DNA from: MED-G105 sp039025235
GTDB taxonomy: Bacteria > Pseudomonadota > Alphaproteobacteria > Caulobacterales > Parvularculaceae
Direction of reading: 5' to 3'
NCBI GenBank assembly: GCA_039025235.1
Contig: JBCCOS010000012.1
Location: 42,673 to 106,672, forward strand
Length of the DNA stretch: 64,000 nucleotides
Positions 8,996 to 18,719 of the stretch are shown piece by piece. Numbering within the stretch: the first letter of the stretch is position 1; every line of letters begins with the position of its first letter. The translations under genes and the position numbers were made by a program. The notes beneath the pieces were generated by a model that had not been told where the DNA came from, did no database searches, and saw only the letters and a program-made list of their open reading frames with translations.

Positions 8996-10708
8996 ATGTA
9001 CGACCGCGCGGTACGGGGCGGGTCAATTATTGACGGAACAGGTGCTGATGCTTTTACAGGCGATATTGGCATCAAGGATGGGCTTATTGTTGACGTCGGC
9101 AATAAGCTTGGACCCGCTAAGCAAGACATAGACGCTAACGGAGCGATCGTCACGCCCGGCTTCGTCGACGCCCATACTCATTACGATGGACAGGTCACCT
9201 GGGATCCAGATTTGTCTCCTTCATCATGGCATGGCGTCACAACGATCGTGATGGGAAACTGTGGTGTGGGGTTTGCACCAGCGCGCGCGGACGAACGCGA
9301 TTTCATGATACGTGTCATGGAAGGTGTAGAGGAAATTCCAGGTGCTGCCCTTGAAGAAGGAATGACGTGGAATTGGGAAACGTTTCCTGAATATATGGAC
9401 GCAATTGATGCGCAAGAACGATCAATCGACGTTGCGGCGCAAGTTCCCCATTGCGCGCTCCGGTGCTATGTTATGGGTGAAGAACGCGCTCTGGATGATC
9501 AAGCGTCGGAAGACGACATTGCTGAGATGGCTCGTTTGACAGAGGAAGCCCTCGCCGCCGGCGCTGTTGGTTTTTCAACATCCCGAACGATGATCCATAA
9601 AGTTAAGAATGGCCCTGCCGTTCCCGGCACGCACTGCCACCCAGAAGAACTTGTTGGTATCGCGAAAGCCATGAAAAATGCCGGACACGGTGTTTATCAG
9701 ATGATATCAGATCACATGGGTAAAGGTCCTGATTATCCTTGGATGGAAGAGATTGCCCGCACAACTGGCGGTCCTTTGGTCTTCACTTTGGCCCAATTGC
9801 CCAATGCTCCAGATGATTATAAGGAAGTTTTAGCAGCCCTCAGCGAGAGCCATAAAACAGACGGTCTGGATATCCGTGCCGCTGTCCCGTGGCGTCCGCC
9901 GGGTGTGCTTTTAGGTCTCCAAGCCACGCTTAATCCATTTTTGACCCATCCAGCCTATGGTAGCTTGAGAAAACTATCTTATGAAGACCGACTGGCGGCG
10001 TTGCGTAGTGATGAGGTGCGATCAGCCTTGTTAGGAGAAGAGGCTGGCGTCAAAGATCCCTTCGTTCGGCGTCTTCTCACAGATTACGAAAATATGTTTC
10101 CGTTGGGTGACCCTCCTGATTACGAGCCATCCAAAGACGATAGCGTAGCGGCACGGGCAAAACGCGCAGGTGTTGCGCCAAATGCTCATTGCTATGATTT
10201 GCTTTTGCAAAATGACGGGCGGCAGTTCCTCTATTTTCCATTGGCGAATTATGCATCGTTTAACTTCGATGTGTTGCATGAAATGCTTTCGCACCCTCGC
10301 TCAACTGCTTCGCTATCCGATGGTGGGGCTCATGTAGGTACAGTGAGCGATGCGAGCTTCACCACATTCATGCTGGCCCATTGGACGCGCGATCGTTCCC
10401 GGGGGGATACAATCCGCCTAGAAGAAGCCGTCCGCAAACAAACAATGGATACAGCAAGCCTATATTCCATGCATGATAGAGGCGTGCTTGCTCCTGGAAA
10501 GCGCGCCGATCTCAATATTATTGATTTTAATGCGCTTCATCTGCATGCTCCCTATATGGCTTTTGACCTTCCAACAGGCGGCAAACGTTTATTGCAAAAA
10601 GCGGATGGGTATATAGGCACACTCGTTGCGGGGGAAATGATAGCACAAAACGGTGAGATGACAGGCACACGCCCAGGAAAACTCGTCCGTGGACCGCAAA
10701 ATGGCTGA
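8996..10708 (+). CDS. amidohydrolase family protein, N-acyl-D-amino-acid deacylase-like
   Basis: 570 residues from ATG 8996, preceded by GGGACGG. The metal-dependent amidohydrolase fold is indicated by the N-terminal GGSIIDGTGA and by VTPGFVDAHTHYDGQVTWD, where HTH supplies metal ligands. Further support comes from SDGGAHVG (about residue 440) and a C-terminal LAPGKRADLNIID. The size and the HTHYDGQ motif match the D-aminoacylase branch, which releases amino acids or amines from N-acyl compounds. It is the first gene of a three-gene operon and overlaps the epoxide hydrolase start by 8 bp. The real substrate is unknown. Confidence 0.88.
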   Translation: MYDRAVRGGSIIDGTGADAFTGDIGIKDGLIVDVGNKLGPAKQDIDANGAIVTPGFVDAHTHYDGQVTWDPDLSPSSWHGVTTIVMGNCGVGFAPARADERDFMIRVMEGVEEIPGAALEEGMTWNWETFPEYMDAIDAQERSIDVAAQVPHCALRCYVMGEERALDDQASEDDIAEMARLTEEALAAGAVGFSTSRTMIHKVKNGPAVPGTHCHPEELVGIAKAMKNAGHGVYQMISDHMGKGPDYPWMEEIARTTGGPLVFTLAQLPNAPDDYKEVLAALSESHKTDGLDIRAAVPWRPPGVLLGLQATLNPFLTHPAYGSLRKLSYEDRLAALRSDEVRSALLGEEAGVKDPFVRRLLTDYENMFPLGDPPDYEPSKDDSVAARAKRAGVAPNAHCYDLLLQNDGRQFLYFPLANYASFNFDVLHEMLSHPRSTASLSDGGAHVGTVSDASFTTFMLAHWTRDRSRGDTIRLEEAVRKQTMDTASLYSMHDRGVLAPGKRADLNIIDFNALHLHAPYMAFDLPTGGKRLLQKADGYIGTLVAGEMIAQNGEMTGTRPGKLVRGPQNG

Positions 10709-11858
10709 GTTTCAAGCGGATGCGCCCATACCTTTCCCTATAGAGATCGATGAGGCAATGCTGATCGATCTTCATAGGCGTTTGGAATCGACGCGTTGGC
10801 CTGAGGAAGAAACAGTCAGTGATTGGTCACAAGGGGTACCCTTGCATTGGCTGAAAGACATTTGCGACTATTGGCGTACCGATTATGATTGGCGGCGTTG
10901 CGAAGCGAAGTTGAACGCCTTTGGTAGCCAAAAAATCAGTATTGACGGTCTCGACTTTCATTTTCTCCATGTGCGGTCAGAATATGAGAATGCCCGTCCG
11001 TTGATACTTACCCATGGTTGGCCTGGTTCAATCGTTGAATTCTTTGAGCTTATTCCGCTATTGACTGACCCGACGAAAGCTGGCGGCGATGTTGAGGACG
11101 CATTCCATGTCGTCGTCCCGTCCCTTCCGGGTTTTGGCTTCTCCGGCAAACCACAATCGACGGGTTGGACAATAGAGCGTACTGCAGATGCTTGGGCCGC
11201 ATTGATGGCAAAGCTTGGTTACACAACCTATTTTGCTCAAGGGGGCGACTGGGGCGCTTCCGTTTCAACCGAGCTCGGAAAGAGATATCCCGATCACTGT
11301 AAAGCGGTTCATCTAAATCTTGTTTTGGCGAAACCCGACAAGGCAATCCTGCAAGCGCCAACGGACGCGGAGGCAAATGCGTTTAAGAGCGCACTGCACC
11401 ACCGTAAAGTCGGCACAGGATATTCCAAGCAACAAGCGACAAGGCCACAAACACTTGGGTACGGATTAACGGACTCACCTGTTGGTCAGGCTGCTTGGAT
11501 ATTGGAGAAATTTTTTGAGTGGACCGACATCGATGGGGCGCCTGATAGTGCTCTGTCTCGTGATCAATTGCTCGACAATGTCATGATGTATTGGCTAACA
11601 GCATCAGCAGCGTCTTCTGCCCGACTTTATTGGGAAAGTTTCTATAACGTCGATATGGGGCCTGTGGAGATTCCTGTCGCATGTACAGTTTTTCCCAAAG
11701 AAATACCATCGCCATCGCGCAGATGGGCTGAATTACGTTTCAAAAATATCATTCACTTTAATCAAGTGGATCGTGGCGGCCATTTTGCCGCAATCGAACA
11801 GCCAGAAATTTTGGTAAAAGAAATACAAACGGCTTTTCGAAGTGTAGTAATCAATTAA
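10701..11858 (+). CDS. epoxide hydrolase (microsomal/juvenile-hormone type alpha/beta hydrolase)
   Basis: 385 residues from ATG 10701; an in-frame GTG at 10689 is possible. An N-terminal epoxide-hydrolase domain (LIDLHRRLESTRWPEE through LHWLKDICDYW) precedes the alpha/beta-hydrolase core. The oxyanion motif HGWPGS, the nucleophile motif GGDWGA (catalytic Asp) and a late DRGGHFAAIEQP (catalytic His) are all present. It should open an epoxide to a vicinal diol. Its start overlaps the amidohydrolase stop, which implies translational coupling and a shared pathway. Confidence 0.92.
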   Translation: MAEFQADAPIPFPIEIDEAMLIDLHRRLESTRWPEEETVSDWSQGVPLHWLKDICDYWRTDYDWRRCEAKLNAFGSQKISIDGLDFHFLHVRSEYENARPLILTHGWPGSIVEFFELIPLLTDPTKAGGDVEDAFHVVVPSLPGFGFSGKPQSTGWTIERTADAWAALMAKLGYTTYFAQGGDWGASVSTELGKRYPDHCKAVHLNLVLAKPDKAILQAPTDAEANAFKSALHHRKVGTGYSKQQATRPQTLGYGLTDSPVGQAAWILEKFFEWTDIDGAPDSALSRDQLLDNVMMYWLTASAASSARLYWESFYNVDMGPVEIPVACTVFPKEIPSPSRRWAELRFKNIIHFNQVDRGGHFAAIEQPEILVKEIQTAFRSVVIN

Positions 11859-11886
11859 CAGGATAAATCAGTAGAGGAACATTCAT

Positions 11887-12720
11887 ATGTCTGACCTTGA
11901 AGTAAGACGCATCCCATTTGAGTTCGAGGGTGTGGATTTTATTTGGAACCCTTCAAACCCCGGGTTCTCGCTCATGTCCAACGCTATATCCTTCGGTGCC
12001 ATTGGGTTTGAACGTTGGCTTTGCAAAACATTCCGCATGGTTGAGCCCATGATAAAAGACCCGGCGATTGCGGAGGAGTGCCGACTCTTCATCGAGCAAG
12101 AGGCCGTACATTCGAGTGTTCACGCAAAGCATGTTCGTGCGCTAATGAAGCGTTACCCAGGATTGGCCGAGACCCGCCAAAAGAGTATCGACTATTTTGA
12201 CGTTTTGCTTGAACAACACCCATTGGAGTTTAATGTCTGTTACGGCGCAACGCTTGAAGCGACCTTTACGCCATCCTTTAAACTGATCATTGATAATCGC
12301 GAGATATTGATGGGCGACGGCGATGCACGCGTGGCGTCCGCTCTCCTCTGGCATTTTTGTGAAGAGATCGAGCATCGGTCGTCTGCAATTGTCGTTTATA
12401 ACCATGTCTACAAAAACCCATTTAAACGGTTGCAGATGCTAAACTGGTCGAAGAAGCATATGTCTGGATTCATCCGCCTAATGATTGCTGACTTTAAGCG
12501 TCACATTCCAGAAGACGAATGGCCTGAAACAAAAGGACGCGCATTTGAACAAGTGTCAAAAGCAGAACGCAACAAAGCCCTGAGACGTATCTTTATGAGC
12601 CAGACGCCGTGGCATAATCCAGCGCGTGAACCAACACCGAAATGGGCCGATACGTGGTTTTCTGCCTATAATGCAGGTGAAGATATGACCCAATTTTTTG
12701 GAAAAAGGGTTGCAGGTTAA
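11887..12720 (+). CDS. predicted metal-dependent hydrolase, PF10118/COG3687-like
   Basis: 277 residues starting after an AGAGGAAC ribosome binding site. It contains carboxylate/histidine clusters in helical context: EQEAVHSSVHAKH (about residues 60-72), LEATFT (about 120) and CEEIEHRSSA (about 160). This pattern resembles a di-iron ferritin-like centre and matches the PF10118 family, for which no reaction is well established. It is the third gene of the operon, 28 bp after the epoxide hydrolase. A role in the same degradation pathway is inferred. Confidence 0.82.
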   Translation: MSDLEVRRIPFEFEGVDFIWNPSNPGFSLMSNAISFGAIGFERWLCKTFRMVEPMIKDPAIAEECRLFIEQEAVHSSVHAKHVRALMKRYPGLAETRQKSIDYFDVLLEQHPLEFNVCYGATLEATFTPSFKLIIDNREILMGDGDARVASALLWHFCEEIEHRSSAIVVYNHVYKNPFKRLQMLNWSKKHMSGFIRLMIADFKRHIPEDEWPETKGRAFEQVSKAERNKALRRIFMSQTPWHNPAREPTPKWADTWFSAYNAGEDMTQFFGKRVAG

Positions 12721-12811
12721 ATTCAAATCTAACTGTTTAAAAGCTTAGCCAGGACGGCCACTCTCTGGTCGCTCTGGGAACAATCTGATTAGAGAACTTA
12801 AAAAAATTCAG

Positions 12812-12847
12812 AGCCGCGTTTTGTTGTAAATGAAACGCGGCTTTTTT
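12812..12847 (+). terminator. rho-independent terminator
   Basis: A perfect 10-bp stem (AGCCGCGTTT at 12812-12821, AAACGCGGCT at 12833-12842) with an 11-nt loop is followed by a run of T. It ends the three-gene hydrolase operon. An A-rich run just before the stem (12800-12806) could let it also work on the opposite strand. Confidence 0.85.
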
Positions 12848-13136
12848 ATGTCCGATGATACGTCACGCAGTTGATGGGTTTCAGCACGAAAAACGCGAGC
12901 GCTGCCCTTCTCAAACGACATGCCAAATACTTTCGGGCAAACAACAAAAGCATTGACGATTATCGCTCTATTGGGAACCAGCAAACCAAAGCATGGCGCG
13001 CGAAATAGGATACATGCGAAGGTCTTTGTTTTTTGGCGTGCCTTCTGCGCAGTTAATGGACGGGAACCAGTAAACACTTATGCACAACACGCTCTATCGA
13101 ATTTCTCATTCGGATTCTATCCAAACGCTAAGAACT
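12848..13136. other. gene-free stretch with a repeat copy
   Basis: No convincing gene. A minus-strand open frame of 89 codons spans the terminator and is rejected. Bases 13022-13067 hold a diverged, reverse-complement copy of the CCGTCCATYAAC repeat found at 21678 and 26152. Confidence 0.6.
13022..13067 (-). repeat. interspersed repeat family 2, copy 1 (reverse orientation)
   Basis: The complement reads GTTCCCGTCCATTAAC, then GCGCAGAAGG and AAAACAAAGAC. It matches the copy at 26152-26210 at 22 of 27 positions in the first block, and again over 11 bases in the last block. Confidence 0.55.
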
Positions 13137-15557
13137 CTAGACAGCTTGTGAAAACCGATAACCTCTAAGGCCCGGAAATAGGCCGAAGCCAATGGCGAAA
13201 ACGACCAGAAGCGTCAAAACGCTCGATATGAACCCGTAACGAATTGTCTTCGACTGAAATGATATCTTAACATCACTAACGCCTTTTGAAACCTGGATCG
13301 CTTTTCCGAGTATATGGGCGGAATAAATTTTTGTAGCTTCTCCATTGACGCGGGCTTCCCACCCCGGAAAGTGACGATCGGTGATGAATAGCCAACCCGG
13401 CTCGGTCGTTTCCACCCGAAACACATAGTGACCCGGCTCTATTTTTACTTTCTCGATGCGGGCAGCAGCATCGATAAGAACTTTACCATTGACAACGGGG
13501 TATCCACTCTTGGCTTCGTCATTAAGTGAATGGGGACATTCAGGCGATAAATAGAGCGTATGCGTCTCACTGGTGTGAATTCGACTTGTAATATCCTCCG
13601 GTGACGGGACGCATTCAGCTGACTTATAAAATCTCACCGGGGGAAGAGCATTATTATTTTCCAACAGTTTAAGCCGCACACCCTTAATTGAAGCAATCTC
13701 TTTCATTCCCTTTGGTGGGGGCTGCTTTAAGTCGGCTCCTACGTATTTGACGGACAACACGTCGGCTAGGCGCAATTTTGGTGAGGATTCTAAAGAAGGA
13801 TGGTTTTCTAATTCACCATATATCAGGCGCTTTGCAAGAACATTTTCATTGCTGTAAAGAGCCATTGATCCACGAATAGAAGGAATGTCCCATTGTATGT
13901 TCGTCGAAGGAGTCAAGGTTTCAAGCGTACGGCGATAGGAGATATCCCCGCGGGGCAACGTTGGATCTCGGCCAAAGTTGCGTTGTATCTTCAAGGGGAC
14001 GAATTTATAGGCAAGCTCTCCGGTTTCGATTTTTTCTGTAAAGACTGGCTTGGTGTTGTCTGGAGGATAAAATAAAAACGGCTGAAATTTGCTAGTGACG
14101 ACTTCTACAGCTAGAAGAAAGACAAAGAAAATGACTCTAATGGACTTGTTCCGCACCAGAATCAAAATGCAAAATGCAACAATAATTGAAGCTATTTGTG
14201 TTGATGATACGTATGGCGACCAACTGACGACAACGATGTAGGAAAGTACTAGAGTCGCTAATGCAGTCGTAAACTTCTTTTTTGTCAAAGCCGCGCGGTC
14301 TACAAGATCGATTGTAAACGCAACGAGTGCTGTCGCACCTAATACAAACAGGAGCGTTTGTTGGCCAGCTGTCCGGAAGACAAAGTGACCGGAGATAACT
14401 TTTACAAAACCGCTCAATGGCGTTGTCCGTAGGTTGAGCTCTGCAGTGGCAATCAACATTAACCCCACTGCGATGAAATACCCCCATAAATGTTTGTGCT
14501 TTAGTTTTGTAGAAGACAGAAGAACTAAGAGGAAAACAAACCCACTACCAAATGTCGAAAGAGTGTCTGTTGCGGCTTTGATTTCTTTGGTAGCCACATG
14601 AGGATTGTTTTCTAATATCGTATTGTAATTGAAGCTGAAGACGATACCTCGAAGAATTCCGAGAATTAATGGGAATAAGCCTCTTTCCACGCCATCTGAA
14701 CGGTTTGAAACTATCGAAGCTTCAATGAGTGGTGCTAATTGAGCTGCAGAGAGTCCAGTGGCCAACACAATCGCAAAAAGGGCCAAGAAAAACAGCCGTC
14801 GAAAATTCGATAAAAGATATGTTCTATCAGCCAAGTTGATAGAAGAGCTTAATATTCTTATCGAGAGAAAAATGACGATTGAGTACGTGAATGGTGGATA
14901 TCCGGATAAAAGTGAAAGCGAAAATGCCAAGGCAAACCAGGCTGTAGATTGCAACGTCTGCAAACGATAAAGCCGTTCAAAAGTCCAAATGACAAAGGGC
15001 ACCATTGACATAGCTAACGCCGGCGCATGATTTGAGTGAATATCTAAAGCGAAAGATGAAAACGTAGCGACGAAAGCAGCAAATCCGGACGCTGATTTGG
15101 AACGGCCAAGCTCGCGGCACATTAAAAAAACACCGTATGCCATCAACATTTGGCTAGAAAAATGAATAGCCGTGACGGCTCTTTGTGGCTCAAACAGTAA
15201 AAGAGCGACAAGAACTACCGGATTAAAAACTCCTGTTTGGCCTTCGGCATAGATCGGATGACCACCATAAATAAGATTGGACCAAAACGGCAGCGTCCCC
15301 TCAGCAAGGCTCTTTTTCAGAATATCCATCATAGGAATACTGAATTGCGCATTATCGCTAATCAAAAAGACACGTCCAGCAAAAATAAAGTCTCGATAGA
15401 GGGTAATAACAAAAGCGAAAGCGACCAGAAGCACCCAATAGGATAGAGCACTTTGCACATAAGTTGACGATATGAAGGATGACCGTGCCCGCCAAACAAC
15501 CATAGCCTTCAAGATTGCTGATTCTAAGAATTGCTTCATTTTGGGGATATGTTTCAA
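13137..15557 (-). CDS. YfhO-like multi-pass membrane protein, putative GT-C glycosyltransferase
   Basis: 806 residues. Many hydrophobic helices fill the first two thirds, and a soluble region of about 250 residues precedes a last membrane segment. Features typical of YfhO proteins are the early extracytoplasmic loop ending in LPFWSNLIYGGHPIYAEGQ. Another is the C-terminal beta-domain text TTEPGWLFITDRHFPGWEARVNG. In Bacillus, YfhO works with CsbB (sugar-phosphate-lipid synthesis) and GtcA (flipping) to glycosylate a surface polymer. Here a CsbB-like enzyme (17642) and a small EamA protein (19768) are close by. The acceptor is unknown. Confidence 0.82.
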   Translation of the reverse strand: MKHIPKMKQFLESAILKAMVVWRARSSFISSTYVQSALSYWVLLVAFAFVITLYRDFIFAGRVFLISDNAQFSIPMMDILKKSLAEGTLPFWSNLIYGGHPIYAEGQTGVFNPVVLVALLLFEPQRAVTAIHFSSQMLMAYGVFLMCRELGRSKSASGFAAFVATFSSFALDIHSNHAPALAMSMVPFVIWTFERLYRLQTLQSTAWFALAFSLSLLSGYPPFTYSIVIFLSIRILSSSINLADRTYLLSNFRRLFFLALFAIVLATGLSAAQLAPLIEASIVSNRSDGVERGLFPLILGILRGIVFSFNYNTILENNPHVATKEIKAATDTLSTFGSGFVFLLVLLSSTKLKHKHLWGYFIAVGLMLIATAELNLRTTPLSGFVKVISGHFVFRTAGQQTLLFVLGATALVAFTIDLVDRAALTKKKFTTALATLVLSYIVVVSWSPYVSSTQIASIIVAFCILILVRNKSIRVIFFVFLLAVEVVTSKFQPFLFYPPDNTKPVFTEKIETGELAYKFVPLKIQRNFGRDPTLPRGDISYRRTLETLTPSTNIQWDIPSIRGSMALYSNENVLAKRLIYGELENHPSLESSPKLRLADVLSVKYVGADLKQPPPKGMKEIASIKGVRLKLLENNNALPPVRFYKSAECVPSPEDITSRIHTSETHTLYLSPECPHSLNDEAKSGYPVVNGKVLIDAAARIEKVKIEPGHYVFRVETTEPGWLFITDRHFPGWEARVNGEATKIYSAHILGKAIQVSKGVSDVKISFQSKTIRYGFISSVLTLLVVFAIGFGLFPGLRGYRFSQAV

Positions 15558-15864
15558 TGCTCGATATTTTGACTGATGATTCTCTAACGCCTCAGCTAGA
15601 GGAGCGATCTGAACCCAACGAGATCAAGTGAATTGGTTCTATCTCATAACCCGGATTAAGACGCTACACCCGACATAACAAATAAATTAGAGACGAATTC
15701 CACCCTAGAAAAAGCAATTATCACCTGCGGTATTGCCATATTTACGGCGTCGTCTTTCGTATTACACTGCGTCGAGTGATAAACCGCAGTTCATTTTTTC
15801 GCCCACCCCAAGTTGTAAGCCGCTATATCTCATATGGCAGAATTTTTTACAAATGACGGCCAAT
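15558..15864. other. intergenic, no feature seen
   Basis: AT-rich gap between two minus-strand genes. It probably contains the promoter of the YfhO-like gene. No supported small gene or strong hairpin is visible. Confidence 0.5.
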
Positions 15865-17076
15865 TTAACTGAGGTCGGCTTCAAGCTTTTCTTCATATTC
15901 AACGAGTTTGCGCCTAATAAAATCTCCCTGCGGATGAATAAGCCTAGCAATCGCCATTACATCGCGCGCTTGAGAAAGTGTGAAATCACTATGGTCTTCA
16001 AGCTTGATGGCCAAATCCCTAAGGATAAACGCAGACTGAACGCTAAGGGAATAACGATTCATTTGAAAGAGAAATAAACGCATTATGAGTTGCGTCACCG
16101 TATCGTCTTCTTCGAACAAGATGTCGTTTTCATCGAGGTAGCCTAACAACGTACCCTTTGTAGAAGGAGATATATTTTCTAAACGATCTAACAACCCTCT
16201 TCCTTTGCGGTGACAGTTTGGTTTTATGTCGGCCCGACATAGATCGAACCCAGCGGTCTCTTCCATCCATCTAATATCATCCGGCTCAATAGCACTCTCT
16301 AAGTCGTCAAGAGCTGCAACAAATGGCGAATTGAAGAGGTCTGTTAATATGTCTATGACCGCGTTGCGAGCTTTTACAAACGGTGGAGCCTTGCTATTAA
16401 ATACACGCTGGGCATTGAGATTATGCAATAGTTGGACGGCCTCAAAGGGTAACCGCTTATTGACAGTAGAATGAACAATACTTTCATGAGGTATGCCAAC
16501 AAAATTACAAAAATCTGATACCGATGAAGCGCCAACTAAATTTTCTTTTGAATACTGACGAAATATCACTTTTGAACGGCCAAAAGTATCTATAAACTTT
16601 ACAAATGAATTTTGATAGCTCGGTGAAGGCAACTCTGTTGTGATTGCACCCATTTTAATAAATTGCTGCGTCATAGACAATATATATGATAATGGTTCGC
16701 GTACATATGCTAGAATTTCGATATCGTCAAAGTACTGATCGAAAAACTCTTTTAGGTCCTTGACACCTTGGAGGCTAAGATACAAAAGAGCTTCAGCAGA
16801 AAAAATCGTCAGGGACGCATTATGTTTCGTTACGTCGTTGATAATACATTGACGGGCTGTCATGCGTTTTTGCTCGGCATGTTCTAACGAACACTGTTTT
16901 CCGTTTCTTGAATTCTGTATATTGACATCTTCAAACGCAGTGAACAAAACGCTCCCATGTCCTCGTTCCTTTAGATCAGCGTATCGGATAGTGCCGTCAT
17001 CATAGCCAGCAAGGCTTTCTTGTATCGATGATGTGCCTGTTTTATGCATACCAATGTGAACAAGAGCTCGTTTCAT
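15865..17076 (-). CDS. sulfotransferase-like P-loop protein
   Basis: 403 residues from ATG 17076, where the natural N-terminus MKRALVHIGMHKTGTSSIQ begins; an upstream in-frame start at 17121 adds 15 unlikely residues. HIGMHKTGTSS is the 5'-phosphosulfate-binding loop of PAPS-dependent sulfotransferases. LAYVREPLSYILSMTQQF (about residue 125) fits the 3'-phosphate-binding segment. It would transfer sulfate to an unknown acceptor. It lies beside the YfhO-like gene and a glycosyltransferase, which points to decoration of a surface glycan or lipid. Proteins annotated this way are often untested. Confidence 0.8.
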   Translation of the reverse strand: MKRALVHIGMHKTGTSSIQESLAGYDDGTIRYADLKERGHGSVLFTAFEDVNIQNSRNGKQCSLEHAEQKRMTARQCIINDVTKHNASLTIFSAEALLYLSLQGVKDLKEFFDQYFDDIEILAYVREPLSYILSMTQQFIKMGAITTELPSPSYQNSFVKFIDTFGRSKVIFRQYSKENLVGASSVSDFCNFVGIPHESIVHSTVNKRLPFEAVQLLHNLNAQRVFNSKAPPFVKARNAVIDILTDLFNSPFVAALDDLESAIEPDDIRWMEETAGFDLCRADIKPNCHRKGRGLLDRLENISPSTKGTLLGYLDENDILFEEDDTVTQLIMRLFLFQMNRYSLSVQSAFILRDLAIKLEDHSDFTLSQARDVMAIARLIHPQGDFIRRKLVEYEEKLEADLS

Positions 17077-17641
17077 ATTGTCTAAATCCACGATATTGAA
17101 TGGGAGTCCTGATGCGCACATAAAGGTACGCAGGTCATTGAAACGTATCGAAATTGTAAAGTCGTTTTCGAATGATGAGCCCGCAACATATCATATTCCA
17201 TTGTTTCCTTACAATCTGCAGCTGCCGCCCGCCCCGGTTGAATGGCGCGGGTAACTCTCCCCGTTCAAACGTAATGTGATTAAAAAGACATGCAAGCGTC
17301 CCCAAGCCTCGCGTATAAACCCCGCAAAATCCTGTAAACATCTGATAGAATTAAAGCTCACATATTCATCGACAACGGCCATCGCAGCGCTTCAAACAAA
17401 ATTACCATAGCTTCCTTGCCATCCCATCACCCAGCGGGAACGTGAATAGGAAAATAGGACAGATAACGAGCTGTATCTATCAGTCAAGAATTGTGCCCGG
17501 AAGTATTTGTCGATGGGTGCATACAGATTTTTCGTTCCATGTACGCAGCACTATACTCACGCGATGAGATCTAAGAACAATTGCTTGTTCCTATGAATTC
17601 AATTTATATTCTTATAGTTTAGTTGATGAGGCTTATGGCTA
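17077..17641. other. divergent intergenic region
   Basis: 565 bp between divergent genes with no supported gene. A hairpin GAACAA-TTGC-TTGTTC lies at 17575-17590, about 50 bp before the glycosyltransferase start, and could be an operator. The rest is unremarkable. Confidence 0.5.
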
Positions 17642-18649
17642 ATGGTTCATATCGCTGTAGTGATTCCCTCCTACAAAGTGAAAGATCACATCTTGAGAAC
17701 CATTGAGGCTATTGGCCCAGAGGTCTCTTCCATCTATGTAGTAGATGATTCCTGTCCGGATCAATCGGGAAAATTTGTGGAAGAAAACTGTAAGGACAGT
17801 AGAGTGCGTGTGCTTTACCACGCCGTCAACAAAGGCGTCGGTGGAGGTATGATTACGGGGTATCAGAAAGCCATTTCGGACGGTGCTGAAATACTTGTTA
17901 AACTTGATGGCGACGGTCAAATGGACCCGCGCCTGATCCCTAAATTCTGCTTACCGATCGAAAAAGGGCTTGCCGATTATACGAAGGGCAATCGCTTCTT
18001 CGCCGGCAAAGCATTAAAAGGTATGCCGCCAATTCGCTTGATCGGCAATGCCGCCCTTTCGTTCATGACAAAGGCTTCGTCTGGGTACTGGACAATGCTG
18101 GATCCCACCAATGGTTACACGGCGTTGAATGCAAAAGTGGCGAGCGTTATCGATTTTGATACTGTAAGCGAGCGCTATTTCTTTGAAAGCGACATGTTAT
18201 TTCAGCTTGGGAAGCTCCGGGCACGTGTAATCGATATTCCAATTATGTCTCTCTACGGCATGGAGAAGAGTAATCTTAAAATTGTCGACGCCCTGCCCGA
18301 ATTTTTCATGAAAAACATTCAAAACATGCTAAAGCGATTGATATATACTTATTTCATTCGTGGGTTTTCGCTGGCGTCCATTGCACTCGTTTTATCATTA
18401 GTATTTATCGTGTTTGGCGTTGTTGCAGCGACATTAATCGCCGTTAACGCCAACGCGACTAGCGTACCAGCATCAACTGGCGCGATTGTCGCCACCGCTT
18501 TGATTTTGAGTTTCGGGTTTCAACTTATGATGACATTTCTGTCTTCAGATATCGCCTCAACGCCAGATGTTGCGATTCATCCACTACTCGGCGATTTGCC
18601 TGGCGCACCGCTGGTGCAGAGCAATCAGCACTTCCTTGATGAGGAGTAA
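17642..18649 (+). CDS. polyprenyl-phosphate glycosyltransferase, GT2 (CsbB/DPM1-like)
   Basis: 335 residues. The GT2 catalytic domain starts at once (VVIPSYKVKDHI). It carries VVDDSC and the metal-binding LDGDGQMDPRLI, followed by NGYTALNAK. Two C-terminal transmembrane helices lie at about residues 235-265 and 285-305. Length and layout match CsbB/GtrB enzymes, which move a sugar from a nucleotide donor to undecaprenyl phosphate on the cytoplasmic face. With the YfhO-like protein and the small EamA transporter it could form a three-part glycosylation system. Confidence 0.88.
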   Translation: MVHIAVVIPSYKVKDHILRTIEAIGPEVSSIYVVDDSCPDQSGKFVEENCKDSRVRVLYHAVNKGVGGGMITGYQKAISDGAEILVKLDGDGQMDPRLIPKFCLPIEKGLADYTKGNRFFAGKALKGMPPIRLIGNAALSFMTKASSGYWTMLDPTNGYTALNAKVASVIDFDTVSERYFFESDMLFQLGKLRARVIDIPIMSLYGMEKSNLKIVDALPEFFMKNIQNMLKRLIYTYFIRGFSLASIALVLSLVFIVFGVVAATLIAVNANATSVPASTGAIVATALILSFGFQLMMTFLSSDIASTPDVAIHPLLGDLPGAPLVQSNQHFLDEE

Positions 18650-18719
18650 TCGCTCAAACTAACGCAGAAACGAACTCGGGCAGAAAATTTGTTGATCCCT
18701 TAGTCAATAGAGCACCAAC

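Noticed and set aside
12808..13077. 89-codon open frame on the minus strand
   Set aside because: It runs through the terminator hairpin and a repeat copy and shows no family features.
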